Positions 7,472-13,905 are shown, counted from the stretch's first letter. The stretch: DNA of 15,687 bases from an uncultured Bacilli bacterium (GCA_947627685.1 CANQWZ010000022.1:1-15687), one strand, 5' to 3'. The notes: a model not told the origin generated them from the letters alone. Program-made: numbers and translations.

Positions 7472-8252
7472 TAATTTTGGACATGAAAGAGGTGTAAATA
7501 TTAAAAAGATTATTAAACTTTTAATTTTTACAATGGTCATGTTCACCATGTTTTTCACGTCAACCTATTTTACTTCATATGCTAGTGGGTGGGGCTTTCG
7601 TAAAAATAGCATTCACCAAGTACCGGAAATAGGAAAATATCAACAAATAATAGATGGTACAAATAGTTTTTATGTAGGCCCAAATGAAAAAAATGTTTAT
7701 TTAACTTTTGATGCTGGATACGATAATGGTGTTTTAAGTAAAATCTTAGACACTTTGAAAGAAAAAAAGATTTCGGCTTCGTTCTTTATTACAGGCGATT
7801 TTGTTAAAAGATTTCCAACCTTGGTTAAACGTATTGTTGATGAAGGACATATAGCATGTAATCATTCATATTCACATAAAAAGATAACTTCAATGTCGTG
7901 TGCACAGTTAGCAGATGATTTAACTAAACTAGAAGATGCCTTTTATGAACTAACAGGCACTAAAATGGTGAAATATTTCCGTCCACCAGAAGGTGAATTT
8001 GATCGTTCATCTTTAGAAAATTTAAAAAGTTTAGGATACAAAACGATTTTTTGGTCGATTGCGTATAAGGATTGGGATACTAAAAAACAAAATGGTGCTG
8101 ATTATTGTGTAAGGACGATTATGGATAATTTACATAATGGCGCAATAATCTTAATGCATAGTGTATCGCGTAGTAATCAAGAAGCCCTACCTATAGTAAT
8201 TGATAAAATTACCTTAGAAGGATACACATTCAAAACAGTTAATGAGTTATAG
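7461..8252 (+). CDS. pdaA: PdaA-like polysaccharide deacetylase (delta-lactam type)
   Basis: Up to 263 residues: a signal peptide (basic KKIIK, a hydrophobic stretch, likely cleavage after SYA) followed by a NodB-type deacetylase domain. It follows Bacillus subtilis PdaA closely in order: WGF near the mature N-terminus, YLTFDAGYDNG (Asp84), NHSYSH (His135 and His139, metal ligands), RPPEGEF, IFWSIAYKDWD and ILMHSVSRSNQEALP. PdaA removes the acetyl group from MurNAc to allow muramic delta-lactam formation in spore cortex. PdaA has Asn where most NodB enzymes have a second Asp in motif 1; here it is Ala. ATG 7461 overlaps the BrkB gene but has no good ribosome site; AAAGAGGTG (7486-7494) sits 5 nt before an in-frame ATT (7500), which may be the real start. 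A terminator follows. Confidence 0.9.
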   Translation: MTYNNFGHERGVNIKKIIKLLIFTMVMFTMFFTSTYFTSYASGWGFRKNSIHQVPEIGKYQQIIDGTNSFYVGPNEKNVYLTFDAGYDNGVLSKILDTLKEKKISASFFITGDFVKRFPTLVKRIVDEGHIACNHSYSHKKITSMSCAQLADDLTKLEDAFYELTGTKMVKYFRPPEGEFDRSSLENLKSLGYKTIFWSIAYKDWDTKKQNGADYCVRTIMDNLHNGAIILMHSVSRSNQEALPIVIDKITLEGYTFKTVNEL

Positions 8253-8256
8253 GTTG

Positions 8257-8289
8257 AAAAAAAGAGTAGGAATTTTACCTACTCTTTTT
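8257..8289. terminator. Bidirectional intrinsic terminator
   Basis: An A run and GAGTAGG (8264-8270) pair with CCTACTC (8278-8284) and a T run around a 7-nt loop. It serves the deacetylase on the plus strand and the convergent InlB-repeat protein on the minus strand, whose stop codon (8288-8290) lies in its edge. Confidence 0.9.
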
Positions 8290-9013
8290 ATCTCCATACG
8301 GCAGTTATCTTAATGTTACCTTTAGGATTAGTTCTAATTTGCTTTTCATTAGTATCATTAATAATATTGCCCTTTTCGTCAGCAATTTCCCAGTGATCAA
8401 AAGTACTACCATCTTTTTTAGGAACTTGTAGATTAAGACTTGGATCCATAATATAAGATTGTAACTTGGTAGCATCATAATGCCATTCATCATTATTATG
8501 TTTTTCATCACTTTTGGTTATGTGATCATGAATTGTTGTATAAAAACTTGGATTACTAACCCCTTTATCAAGCTTACCACCATCATAGTCATATTCAATA
8601 CTATATTCAATAACATCCCATATAGCATAAAGGGTAGTTGTTTTTTCAAATTCATGTTCACAAAGGTTAATTGCTTCACCACTGCCTTCACTATTTAAGA
8701 ACCAACCTAAAAAGTAGTAATGAGGAAACATTTTATTTAATTTATCAAATAATTTTTGTTCATCTTTTGTGGAAAAATCTTTGATTTTATTAGTTTCTAA
8801 ATCAACAAGTTTGGCATCTTCAGTAAAGCCTAAACGTCCAGGTGCTTGAAATTTAACCTGCCTTGGTGCTTTAAAGGTTGTAATAGCTAGTACTAATAAT
8901 AATACAAAGGCAACTAAAGTACCAGTAATCATTAATATTTTTTTTACATTTCTTTTAGGTTTTTCTTTATTAGTCTTTTCGACAACTTCATTTTGTACAA
9001 CTTCGTTTTCCAT
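8288..9013 (-). CDS. Membrane-anchored protein with InlB B-type (Listeria-Bacteroides) repeats
   Basis: A 241-residue protein. Residues 1-25 are charged and cytoplasmic (ends KPKRNVKK), residues about 26-47 form one transmembrane helix (ILMITGTLVAFVLLLVLAIT) with no lipobox or clear cleavage site, so it is probably a signal anchor with the rest outside. The outer part has two Listeria-Bacteroides repeat-like modules: one partial, around HYYFLGWFLNSEGSGEAINL and TTLYAIWD (about 97-132), and one at about 135-241 (YSIEYDYDGGKLDKG, FDHWEI, KGNIKITAVWR). These beta-grasp-like modules are found in surface proteins, often as stalks or adhesion parts; the actual role here is unknown. The gene has a strong promoter in the duplicated 72-bp element and a TGAGGT ribosome site. 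The large lipoprotein at 11471-13831 carries the same module. Confidence 0.75.
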   Translation of the reverse strand: MENEVVQNEVVEKTNKEKPKRNVKKILMITGTLVAFVLLLVLAITTFKAPRQVKFQAPGRLGFTEDAKLVDLETNKIKDFSTKDEQKLFDKLNKMFPHYYFLGWFLNSEGSGEAINLCEHEFEKTTTLYAIWDVIEYSIEYDYDGGKLDKGVSNPSFYTTIHDHITKSDEKHNNDEWHYDATKLQSYIMDPSLNLQVPKKDGSTFDHWEIADEKGNIINDTNEKQIRTNPKGNIKITAVWR

Positions 9014-9035
9014 TAATATAATACCTCACATGTTT

Positions 9036-9064
9036 ATTATAGCATAATTTCTTTTTTTTATCAA
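9036..9064 (-). promoter_or_regulatory. Promoter of the InlB-repeat membrane protein
   Basis: Read on the minus strand: TTGATA (9064-9059), 17-nt spacer, TATAAT (9041-9036) with TGC before it, giving a full extended -10. It lies inside the left half of the first copy of the duplicated 72-bp element. Confidence 0.85.
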
Positions 9065-9108
9065 TATATATTCATAAAACTTTATTTAAATTTCAGATTA
9101 TGCTATAA
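9037..9108. repeat. 72-bp duplicated element, copy A (opposed extended -10 ends)
   Basis: The segment starts with TTATAGCATAAT (9037-9048) and ends with its exact reverse complement ATTATGCTATAA (9097-9108). A near-identical copy lies at 9717-9787. Each end is also an extended -10 box pointing outward: the left one drives the minus-strand gene at 8288-9013, the right one (TGCTATAAA) faces the plus strand. The interior (ATATATATTCATAAAACT, TTTATTTAAATTTC) is the same in both copies apart from single changes. Confidence 0.85.
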
Positions 9109-9206
9109 ATAACCCCCAATTTACTTGAATTATCTTTAAATTTATGGAATAAAAATGTAAGTACAACTGTATAGAAAAGTTCTAAGTTTTACAGTTGATA
9201 TGCTAT

Positions 9207-9247
9207 AAAAGGTTTATTTTAGATGTTTACTAAAAATAAACCTTTTT
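9207..9247. terminator. Bidirectional intrinsic terminator in the gene-poor region
   Basis: AAAAGGTTTATTTT (from 9207) pairs with AAAATAAACCTTTT (ending 9246), a stem of about 13 bp with A and T tracts on both flanks. It lies just beyond the stop of the small minus-strand frame (9249) and downstream of the plus-facing promoter end of element copy A. A strong terminator with no convincing gene on either side suggests short transcripts are made here. Confidence 0.85.
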
Positions 9248-9248
9248 C

Positions 9249-9461
9249 TTATTTTTTATATGTTATGTCACTTAAGTATTTTTCAAATTCTTCTTTGGAA
9301 TAGATTGAATATGGTATTTTCTTGCTAAATGCTTTTATTATCTGTATATAGTATTTAATTATTTGATCATCATTGTAGTACCTAAATGTAAGTACATAAA
9401 TTATTCCATAGCAAAAAGACAAAAAGTAGTTAAAAAATAAACAAAAATAGTAAAAAATCAA
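9249..9461 (-). pseudogene. Small hydrophobic reading frame, possibly a gene remnant
   Basis: An open frame of 70 codons on the minus strand, beginning with TTG directly after an in-frame stop. The first ~28 residues are a membrane-type stretch ending in FCYGIIYVLTFRYY; the rest is hydrophilic (ending EEFEKYLSDITYKK). The first part falls in unit 1 of the 182-bp tandem duplication; the hydrophilic part is not duplicated. An extended -10 (ATTATGCTATAAC, minus strand of 9535-9547) lies about 75 nt upstream and a terminator directly downstream. There is no Shine-Dalgarno site, base composition is extremely AT-rich and I recognise no family. It may be a decayed gene, a very small membrane peptide gene, or chance. 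Confidence 0.35.
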
Positions 9462-9730
9462 TTATTTTTAACTGTTTTTTTTAAAAATAGCTCATTTTTT
9501 TAGTGATCATTAGAAATCGTCCAGGCAAACTCGGGTTATAGCATAATTTTATTTTTGTAGTACCTAAATGTAAGTACATAAATTATTCCATAGCAAAAAG
9601 GCAAAAAAGTAGTTAAAATTAAACAAAATAGTAAAAAATCCATTATTTTTAATTGCTTTTTTAAAAAATAGCTCATTTTTTAGATGGTTATTAGAAACAG
9701 TCCTGGCAAACTATTGTTATAGCATAATTT
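9375..9730. repeat. 182-bp tandem duplication, two copies
   Basis: Unit 1 runs 9375-9556 and unit 2 starts at 9557, a period of 182 bp. The first ~44 bp of each (from GTAGTACCTAAATGTAAGTA through TTCCATAGCAAAAAG) are identical; the rest aligns with scattered substitutions and 1-nt indels in A/T runs. Both end in GTTATAGCATAATTT, the left end of the 72-bp element, so unit 2 runs into element copy B. Confidence 0.92.
9536..9643 (-). pseudogene. 35-codon hydrophobic frame in tandem unit 2
   Basis: The second tandem unit has the same frame as 9249-9461 but opening with ATG (9641-9643). It gives a hydrophobic N-terminus (LLFCLILTTFLPFCYGI), then VLTFRYY, and then stops after KNKIML because the unit junction replaces the hydrophilic part. 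Its upstream region (element copy B left end) has a weaker TATAAC extended -10 on the minus strand. No ribosome site is visible. It is most simply a truncated duplicate. Confidence 0.3.
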
Positions 9731-9787
9731 CTTTTTTTATAAATATATATTCATAAAACTTTATTTAAATTTCCGATTATGATATAA
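9717..9787. repeat. 72-bp duplicated element, copy B
   Basis: Begins TTATAGCATAAT (9717-9728) and ends ATTATGATATAA (9776-9787), 11 of 12 bases matching the inverted end of copy A. The interior matches copy A except for a few substitutions and one T fewer in the T run. The right end forms TGATATAAT (9780-9788), an extended -10 facing the methyltransferase gene. Confidence 0.85.
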
Positions 9788-9788
9788 T
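9780..9788 (+). promoter_or_regulatory. Extended -10, likely promoter of rlmCD
   Basis: TGATATAAT is a full extended -10. The -35 position (9760-9765, TTTATT) is poor. A transcript from about 9795 would carry a leader of about 167 nt before the methyltransferase. A TTGACA at 9922-9927 nearer the gene has no usable -10, so this is the better candidate. Confidence 0.55.
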
Positions 9789-9961
9789 AAACATAAGTAA
9801 TCAAGTAAAATGATAATAAAAAAAGCTCAGATATGTAAATTAATACAAAATGAGGGTAAAAAGGCAAGTCAGACAATATTTGCAATTTAGTTGACTAATA
9901 TTTTTAGCTTTAGTCATTTGCTTGACAATTAAATAGATATTTGTAGAAGGAGAGTTACCAA

Positions 9962-11332
9962 ATGGGAACTAATGTATTAGCAAAAAATCAAGAAATTTTA
10001 TTAACAATTAAAAGAATAGGTATTAATGGTGAAGGAATAGGTTACTATAAAAGATTAGCCGTATTTGTTAAAGGTGCCCTTCCCAAAGAAGAAGTTGTTG
10101 TAAAAATAACGGAAGTTAATGACCAATTTGCAAGAGGTCAAATGATAAAGATAAAAAAAGATGTATCTTTAGCTAGAGTAGTACCACCTTGTAAATATTA
10201 TGAAAAATGTGGTGGTTGTCAGTTACAACATGTAGCATATAAAGAGCAATTGAACTTCAAAAAGGAAATTGTTAGAGAAGCTTTTGATAAATATTATGAT
10301 GGTAAATTAAATAACAATATCTTAAAAGATACTATTTCTCAAGATGTACCATATTATTATCGTAATAAAGTAAAGTTACCAGTAAGGTATGATGGTGAAA
10401 AAATAGTTACCGGCCTTTACGCAATGGATACTAATAAGCTTGTATACATTGATAATTGTCTTATTGAAAAAAAAGATTTACGTAAAGCGGTTGATGAAAT
10501 ATGTGAGTATTTAACTAGATATCAAGTTATTGCTTATAATCCTAAGATTAAAGAGGGTATTTTAAGACATATTATTGCTAGAAGTTCTAAGCTAACATCA
10601 GAAATTCAAGTAACACTAGTTTTATATAAAAAAGATCAAAGAACAATTAATATTGCTAAAGAATTGCTTAAAATTGCAAATGTTGTTAGTGTTTATATTT
10701 CTATAAATGATGATTTAGAATCGGTTGAAAACTTTGGTAAAGAAACCTTTTTAGTAGCCGGAAAGACTACCATCACAGAAGCCCTTGGCAAGTATCAATT
10801 TGAACTATTACCAAATGCTTTTTTTCAATTAAATCTTGAACAAACCAATAAGCTATATCAAAAAATAACATCGGTTGCAAATATTAAAGGCTATGAAAAA
10901 GTAGTAGATGGCTACTGTGGAGTAGGAACGATTGGTATATGGTTAAGTGATAAAGTTCAAGAAGTTAGAGGTATTGATAATAATAAAGAAGCAATCACTA
11001 ATGCTAATGATAATGTAAAATTAAATAAAATTACCAATGCTAAGTTTTATACCGGTAATATTTTGCAATATTTAGAAAAATGGGAAAAAGAAGGTTTTAT
11101 CCCTGATCTTTTAGTAGTAGATCCACCAAGAACAGGTATTGACATCAAAACTTTAAATTACTTACAAAAAAATCCGGTTAAAAAATTAATCTATGTTTCA
11201 TGCAATCCTTCAACGCTTGCTAAAAACTGCAATCATTTGCAAAAAAAATATCATATTTTATCAATAACACCTTTGGATATGTTTCCTAATACATCTAATG
11301 TTGAATGTGTAGTTTGTTTAGAGCGTAGATAA
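9962..11332 (+). CDS. rlmCD: 23S rRNA (uracil-C5)-methyltransferase, RumA/RlmCD type
   Basis: A 456-residue enzyme that methylates C5 of uracil in 23S rRNA using S-adenosylmethionine. An N-terminal TRAM domain (about 8-67) is followed by the Fe-S cysteine set Cys77, Cys83, Cys86 (PPCKYYEKCGGCQLQH) and Cys166 (IDNCLI). The methyltransferase part has VVDGYCGVGTIGIWL (from about 314) for SAM binding, VVDPPRTGID, and the catalytic Cys414 in VSCNPSTLAKN. Length and motifs fit Gram-positive RlmCD, which modifies two uracils, but RlmD/RumA specificity or a tRNA target (TrmFO is unrelated; TrmA lacks the Fe-S set) cannot be settled by sequence alone. AGAAGGAGAG precedes ATG 9962. It has a long leader upstream and its own terminator. 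Confidence 0.93.
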   Translation: MGTNVLAKNQEILLTIKRIGINGEGIGYYKRLAVFVKGALPKEEVVVKITEVNDQFARGQMIKIKKDVSLARVVPPCKYYEKCGGCQLQHVAYKEQLNFKKEIVREAFDKYYDGKLNNNILKDTISQDVPYYYRNKVKLPVRYDGEKIVTGLYAMDTNKLVYIDNCLIEKKDLRKAVDEICEYLTRYQVIAYNPKIKEGILRHIIARSSKLTSEIQVTLVLYKKDQRTINIAKELLKIANVVSVYISINDDLESVENFGKETFLVAGKTTITEALGKYQFELLPNAFFQLNLEQTNKLYQKITSVANIKGYEKVVDGYCGVGTIGIWLSDKVQEVRGIDNNKEAITNANDNVKLNKITNAKFYTGNILQYLEKWEKEGFIPDLLVVDPPRTGIDIKTLNYLQKNPVKKLIYVSCNPSTLAKNCNHLQKKYHILSITPLDMFPNTSNVECVVCLERR

Positions 11333-11340
11333 AAAATAAG

Positions 11341-11384
11341 AAAAAGATCATTTTGATTATAAAAAAGCAAAATGACCTTTTTTT
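11341..11384 (+). terminator. Intrinsic terminator after rlmCD
   Basis: AGATCATTTTG pairs with CAAAATGACCT (one mismatch) around a 12-nt A-rich loop, with flanking A and T runs that can extend the stem; TTTTTTT follows. Confidence 0.88.
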
Positions 11385-11422
11385 AATGCTTTAATATAGT
11401 ACTAAAAAAATTAATAAAACAA

Positions 11423-11450
11423 TTGAAAAAAATTTTAATAAGAATATAAT
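11423..11450 (+). promoter_or_regulatory. Promoter of the GDPD lipoprotein gene
   Basis: TTGAAA (11423-11428), 16-nt spacer, perfect TATAAT (11445-11450). The predicted start is almost on the GGAGG ribosome site, so the leader is only about 14 nt. Confidence 0.75.
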
Positions 11451-11470
11451 ATTATTTGGAGGAAATGAGA

Positions 11471-13831
11471 ATGAAAAAAGTAATAACCCTTATAATATTT
11501 GTTATAACAGCTTTGTTAACTTTGACAAGTTGTAAAAAAGAAGTAACGATTAGTTATAATTTAAATGATGGTGATGTTGTTGTTGGCAAAGTTAATCAAA
11601 AAGTTAAAAAAGGCGATAATTTATATGAAGTATTAAAAAATGTTAAAGTTGAAAGAGAAGGATATGCTTTCTTAGGATGGTCAATAGATGGTACTAATTT
11701 ATTAGAAAAAGATACCACAATAAAAGATAAAGAAATTAAAGTTACGCCTTTATTTCAAAAGAAATATAGTATAACTTATAAGGCAGAAGATCAAGTTTTA
11801 AAAACGGATTATTATTTAGAAGGTGAAAAGGTTACAAAACCAAGTGATCCTGTAATTGATGGTTATACTTTCATGGGATGGGATAAAAATATTCCTGAAG
11901 TAATGCCTAAAAACAATTTAGTTATAAATGCGCTTCTTGATGCAAACACTTATACCATAACTTATGTTGTTGAGGGCCAAAATGATGTTGTAGTTAAATA
12001 TAAATATAATGAAGAAATAAAAAAACCAAGTGATCCTGTTCGTGATTATTATATTTTCCAAGGTTGGGATCAAGAAATTCCTGATGTAATGCCTGCTTAT
12101 AATTTAGTATTGACAGCCAATTTTGAAAAATGGCTCCCTGCATCAGTTGCTAATGGCAAAGAATTGATTTTTATAGGTCATGCGGGATGCTATTTAGGTA
12201 TCATGAATACGGAAGAAGCCTTTATTAATGCAGCAAAAATTAAAGGTTATAAAGCTATTGAATGTGATGTTAAACAAACCAAAGATGGTGTTTTTGTTAC
12301 TTGCCATGATGATAAATTTGCTGATTTAAGTTTAGCAACCACTAATTTTGCTGATTTAAAAGATGTAACTATTACTAAAACACGTGGTAATGGAACATAT
12401 ACATCTAAGATTTGTACTTTTGCTAGATATTTAGAAATTTGTAAAGAAAATCATGCTTATGCGGTAGTAGAATTAAAATCATCAAAAGGCATAACATCAT
12501 CTGATCAATCAAGAATGCCTGCTTTAATGAAAGAAATTGAAGATGCCGGAATGCTAGATTATGTTATTTTCTTAGGCTCACAGTGGCAATGCATGAAATG
12601 GGTAAGAGAAAATGGTTATACTAATATTCCATGTCAATATTTAGTAAATTCTTGTGAAAGTGAAACCATTTTACAACGTTGTATTGAATATAATTTTGAT
12701 ATCAGTGTTAATATTGATGAAACTTATCAAAATTCCCAAGCTTGGTTAGATCGTTATCATGATGCAGGTTTATTTATATCTTCTTATACTTTTAATCAAT
12801 ATCAATCAGCAGCTGTTTTACAAAAGTGGATTGATAAAGAAGTAGATTATGTTACTTGTGATATTTTAACGGAAAAAGATGTGACTATTACTCCTCATGC
12901 TAGTAAAAATTTGCCAACTCATAAAGTAACTTTTAAAGATGAAGATGGTACTATTTATAGTGAAGTACAAGTAAAACAAGGACGTGATGCTTTCTTACCA
13001 AGTACGCCTACTAAAAAAGGCTATAAATTCTTAGGTTGGGAAGGTAATTACCAAAATGTCGAAGCTGATAGCGTTGTTTTAGCTAAATGGGAATTAGACA
13101 CTTATACGATTAGTTATAATGCCAATGCTTTTGAAGCTACCACCTTTACTAGCAAGAATGCTTTCATAGAAGAATTTTATACCGATTTATTTAATTGGTT
13201 TAGCGAAAAAGTTGGTAACATTAGTGGTTTAACTAAAAATGGAACTACCTATAGTCTTAGTGCTAATGGCAGTACTGCTACATGGCAAGATGTTGCATCA
13301 TTAAAAGCCATTGATATATATGTTTTTGAAAAAACAATTGGTAATTTTATTTATAAACCGATTGCTACTAAAAATAGTATCGATTATATTCCTGAAGTTG
13401 ATGATGGCTATTTTTTAAATACCGAACCATATCGTAGTAAATATATTGAACTAAATGCTTATTTCTTATACGTTATGGATAATAATGCTAATTATAATGG
13501 TTATAGTCATGAATATCAAAAAGCTAGTTCAGGTAGAGTACAAATATTTTTTAGATTTCAACAATGGCAACAAGGAACAAACATTCCTCAATTTGATATT
13601 CTCCCTAAAAAATATATTGTTTCATCTTTAGAAGATTTACAAATTGTTCTTCCTAGCAATCAAACTTATAGCATTAATGATGAAATAACATTAGAAGATG
13701 CAACAAGAGAAGGTTATGAATTTTTAGGATGGTATTTAGATAGTAAATGTGAAGGTGAAAAAATTACTAAAATTGATAAGGGAACTGTAGGAAATATAGT
13801 TCTTTATGCTAAATGGAAAAAGTCAGAATAG
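11471..13831 (+). CDS. Surface lipoprotein: InlB repeats flanking a glycerophosphodiester phosphodiesterase domain
   Basis: A 786-residue lipoprotein: basic start, hydrophobic stretch and lipobox LTSC with Cys21 as lipid anchor. Order: three Listeria-Bacteroides (InlB B) repeats at about 24-96, 98-158 and 160-220 (YAFLGW, YTFMGW, YIFQGW); a GDPD domain at about 230-473; a fourth repeat at about 484-540 (YKFLGWEG); an unrecognised segment of ~170 residues (about 548-718); and a last repeat at about 718-785 (YEFLGWYLDSKCEG). The GDPD domain keeps His237, Glu264 and Asp266 (IECDVKQTKDG), His279 (CHDD) and Glu334 (VVELKS), so hydrolysis of glycerophosphodiesters is likely, but the usual HRG is HAG and the PENT motif is IMNT. 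ATG 11471 is 8 nt after GGAGG; ATG 11465 and TTG 11456 are too close to or within it. Acts outside the membrane; substrate unknown. Confidence 0.88.
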   Translation: MKKVITLIIFVITALLTLTSCKKEVTISYNLNDGDVVVGKVNQKVKKGDNLYEVLKNVKVEREGYAFLGWSIDGTNLLEKDTTIKDKEIKVTPLFQKKYSITYKAEDQVLKTDYYLEGEKVTKPSDPVIDGYTFMGWDKNIPEVMPKNNLVINALLDANTYTITYVVEGQNDVVVKYKYNEEIKKPSDPVRDYYIFQGWDQEIPDVMPAYNLVLTANFEKWLPASVANGKELIFIGHAGCYLGIMNTEEAFINAAKIKGYKAIECDVKQTKDGVFVTCHDDKFADLSLATTNFADLKDVTITKTRGNGTYTSKICTFARYLEICKENHAYAVVELKSSKGITSSDQSRMPALMKEIEDAGMLDYVIFLGSQWQCMKWVRENGYTNIPCQYLVNSCESETILQRCIEYNFDISVNIDETYQNSQAWLDRYHDAGLFISSYTFNQYQSAAVLQKWIDKEVDYVTCDILTEKDVTITPHASKNLPTHKVTFKDEDGTIYSEVQVKQGRDAFLPSTPTKKGYKFLGWEGNYQNVEADSVVLAKWELDTYTISYNANAFEATTFTSKNAFIEEFYTDLFNWFSEKVGNISGLTKNGTTYSLSANGSTATWQDVASLKAIDIYVFEKTIGNFIYKPIATKNSIDYIPEVDDGYFLNTEPYRSKYIELNAYFLYVMDNNANYNGYSHEYQKASSGRVQIFFRFQQWQQGTNIPQFDILPKKYIVSSLEDLQIVLPSNQTYSINDEITLEDATREGYEFLGWYLDSKCEGEKITKIDKGTVGNIVLYAKWKKSE

Positions 13832-13836
13832 CTCTA

Positions 13837-13860
13837 AAGTCAGAATTATTCTGACTTTTT
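13837..13860 (+). terminator. Intrinsic terminator after the GDPD lipoprotein
   Basis: AAAGTCAGA (13837-13845) pairs with TCTGACTTT around a 5-nt loop, ending in TTTTT. The left arm is also repeated at 13819-13829, across the end of the coding sequence, so the right arm has two possible partners. Confidence 0.88.
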
Positions 13861-13871
13861 ATTTAAGTCAA

Positions 13872-13905
13872 ATTTTAAGTTTTTTAGTAAAAAAAATGAT
13901 ATACT
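13872..13905 (+). promoter_or_regulatory. Promoter of the YczE-type gene with shared 15-bp upstream motif
   Basis: Extended -10 TGATATACT (13897-13905) with, 28 nt upstream of the hexamer, ATTTTAAGTTTTTTA (13872-13886). The same 15-mer lies at the same distance from the -10 of the M18 peptidase promoter. The -35 position has no TTGACA-like hexamer. Confidence 0.65.

Noticed and set aside
9375..9730. CRISPR array in the repeat region
   Set aside because: Only two long direct units with no short repeats or spacers and no cas genes; it is a tandem duplication.
9037..9787. Insertion sequence or integron
   Set aside because: Inverted ends are present, but there is no transposase or integrase frame and no clear target-site duplication; the inverted ends are explained by opposed -10 boxes.
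9922..9950. TTGACA at 9922-9927 as the rlmCD promoter -35
   Set aside because: The only -10 at a proper distance (TAGAAG) overlaps the ribosome site, so the transcript would lack it.
9790..9961. Known riboswitch or T-box in the rlmCD leader
   Set aside because: I saw none of the hallmark sequences (T-box GGTGG, SAM, purine, c-di-GMP, preQ1 or fluoride cores); only unassigned hairpins.
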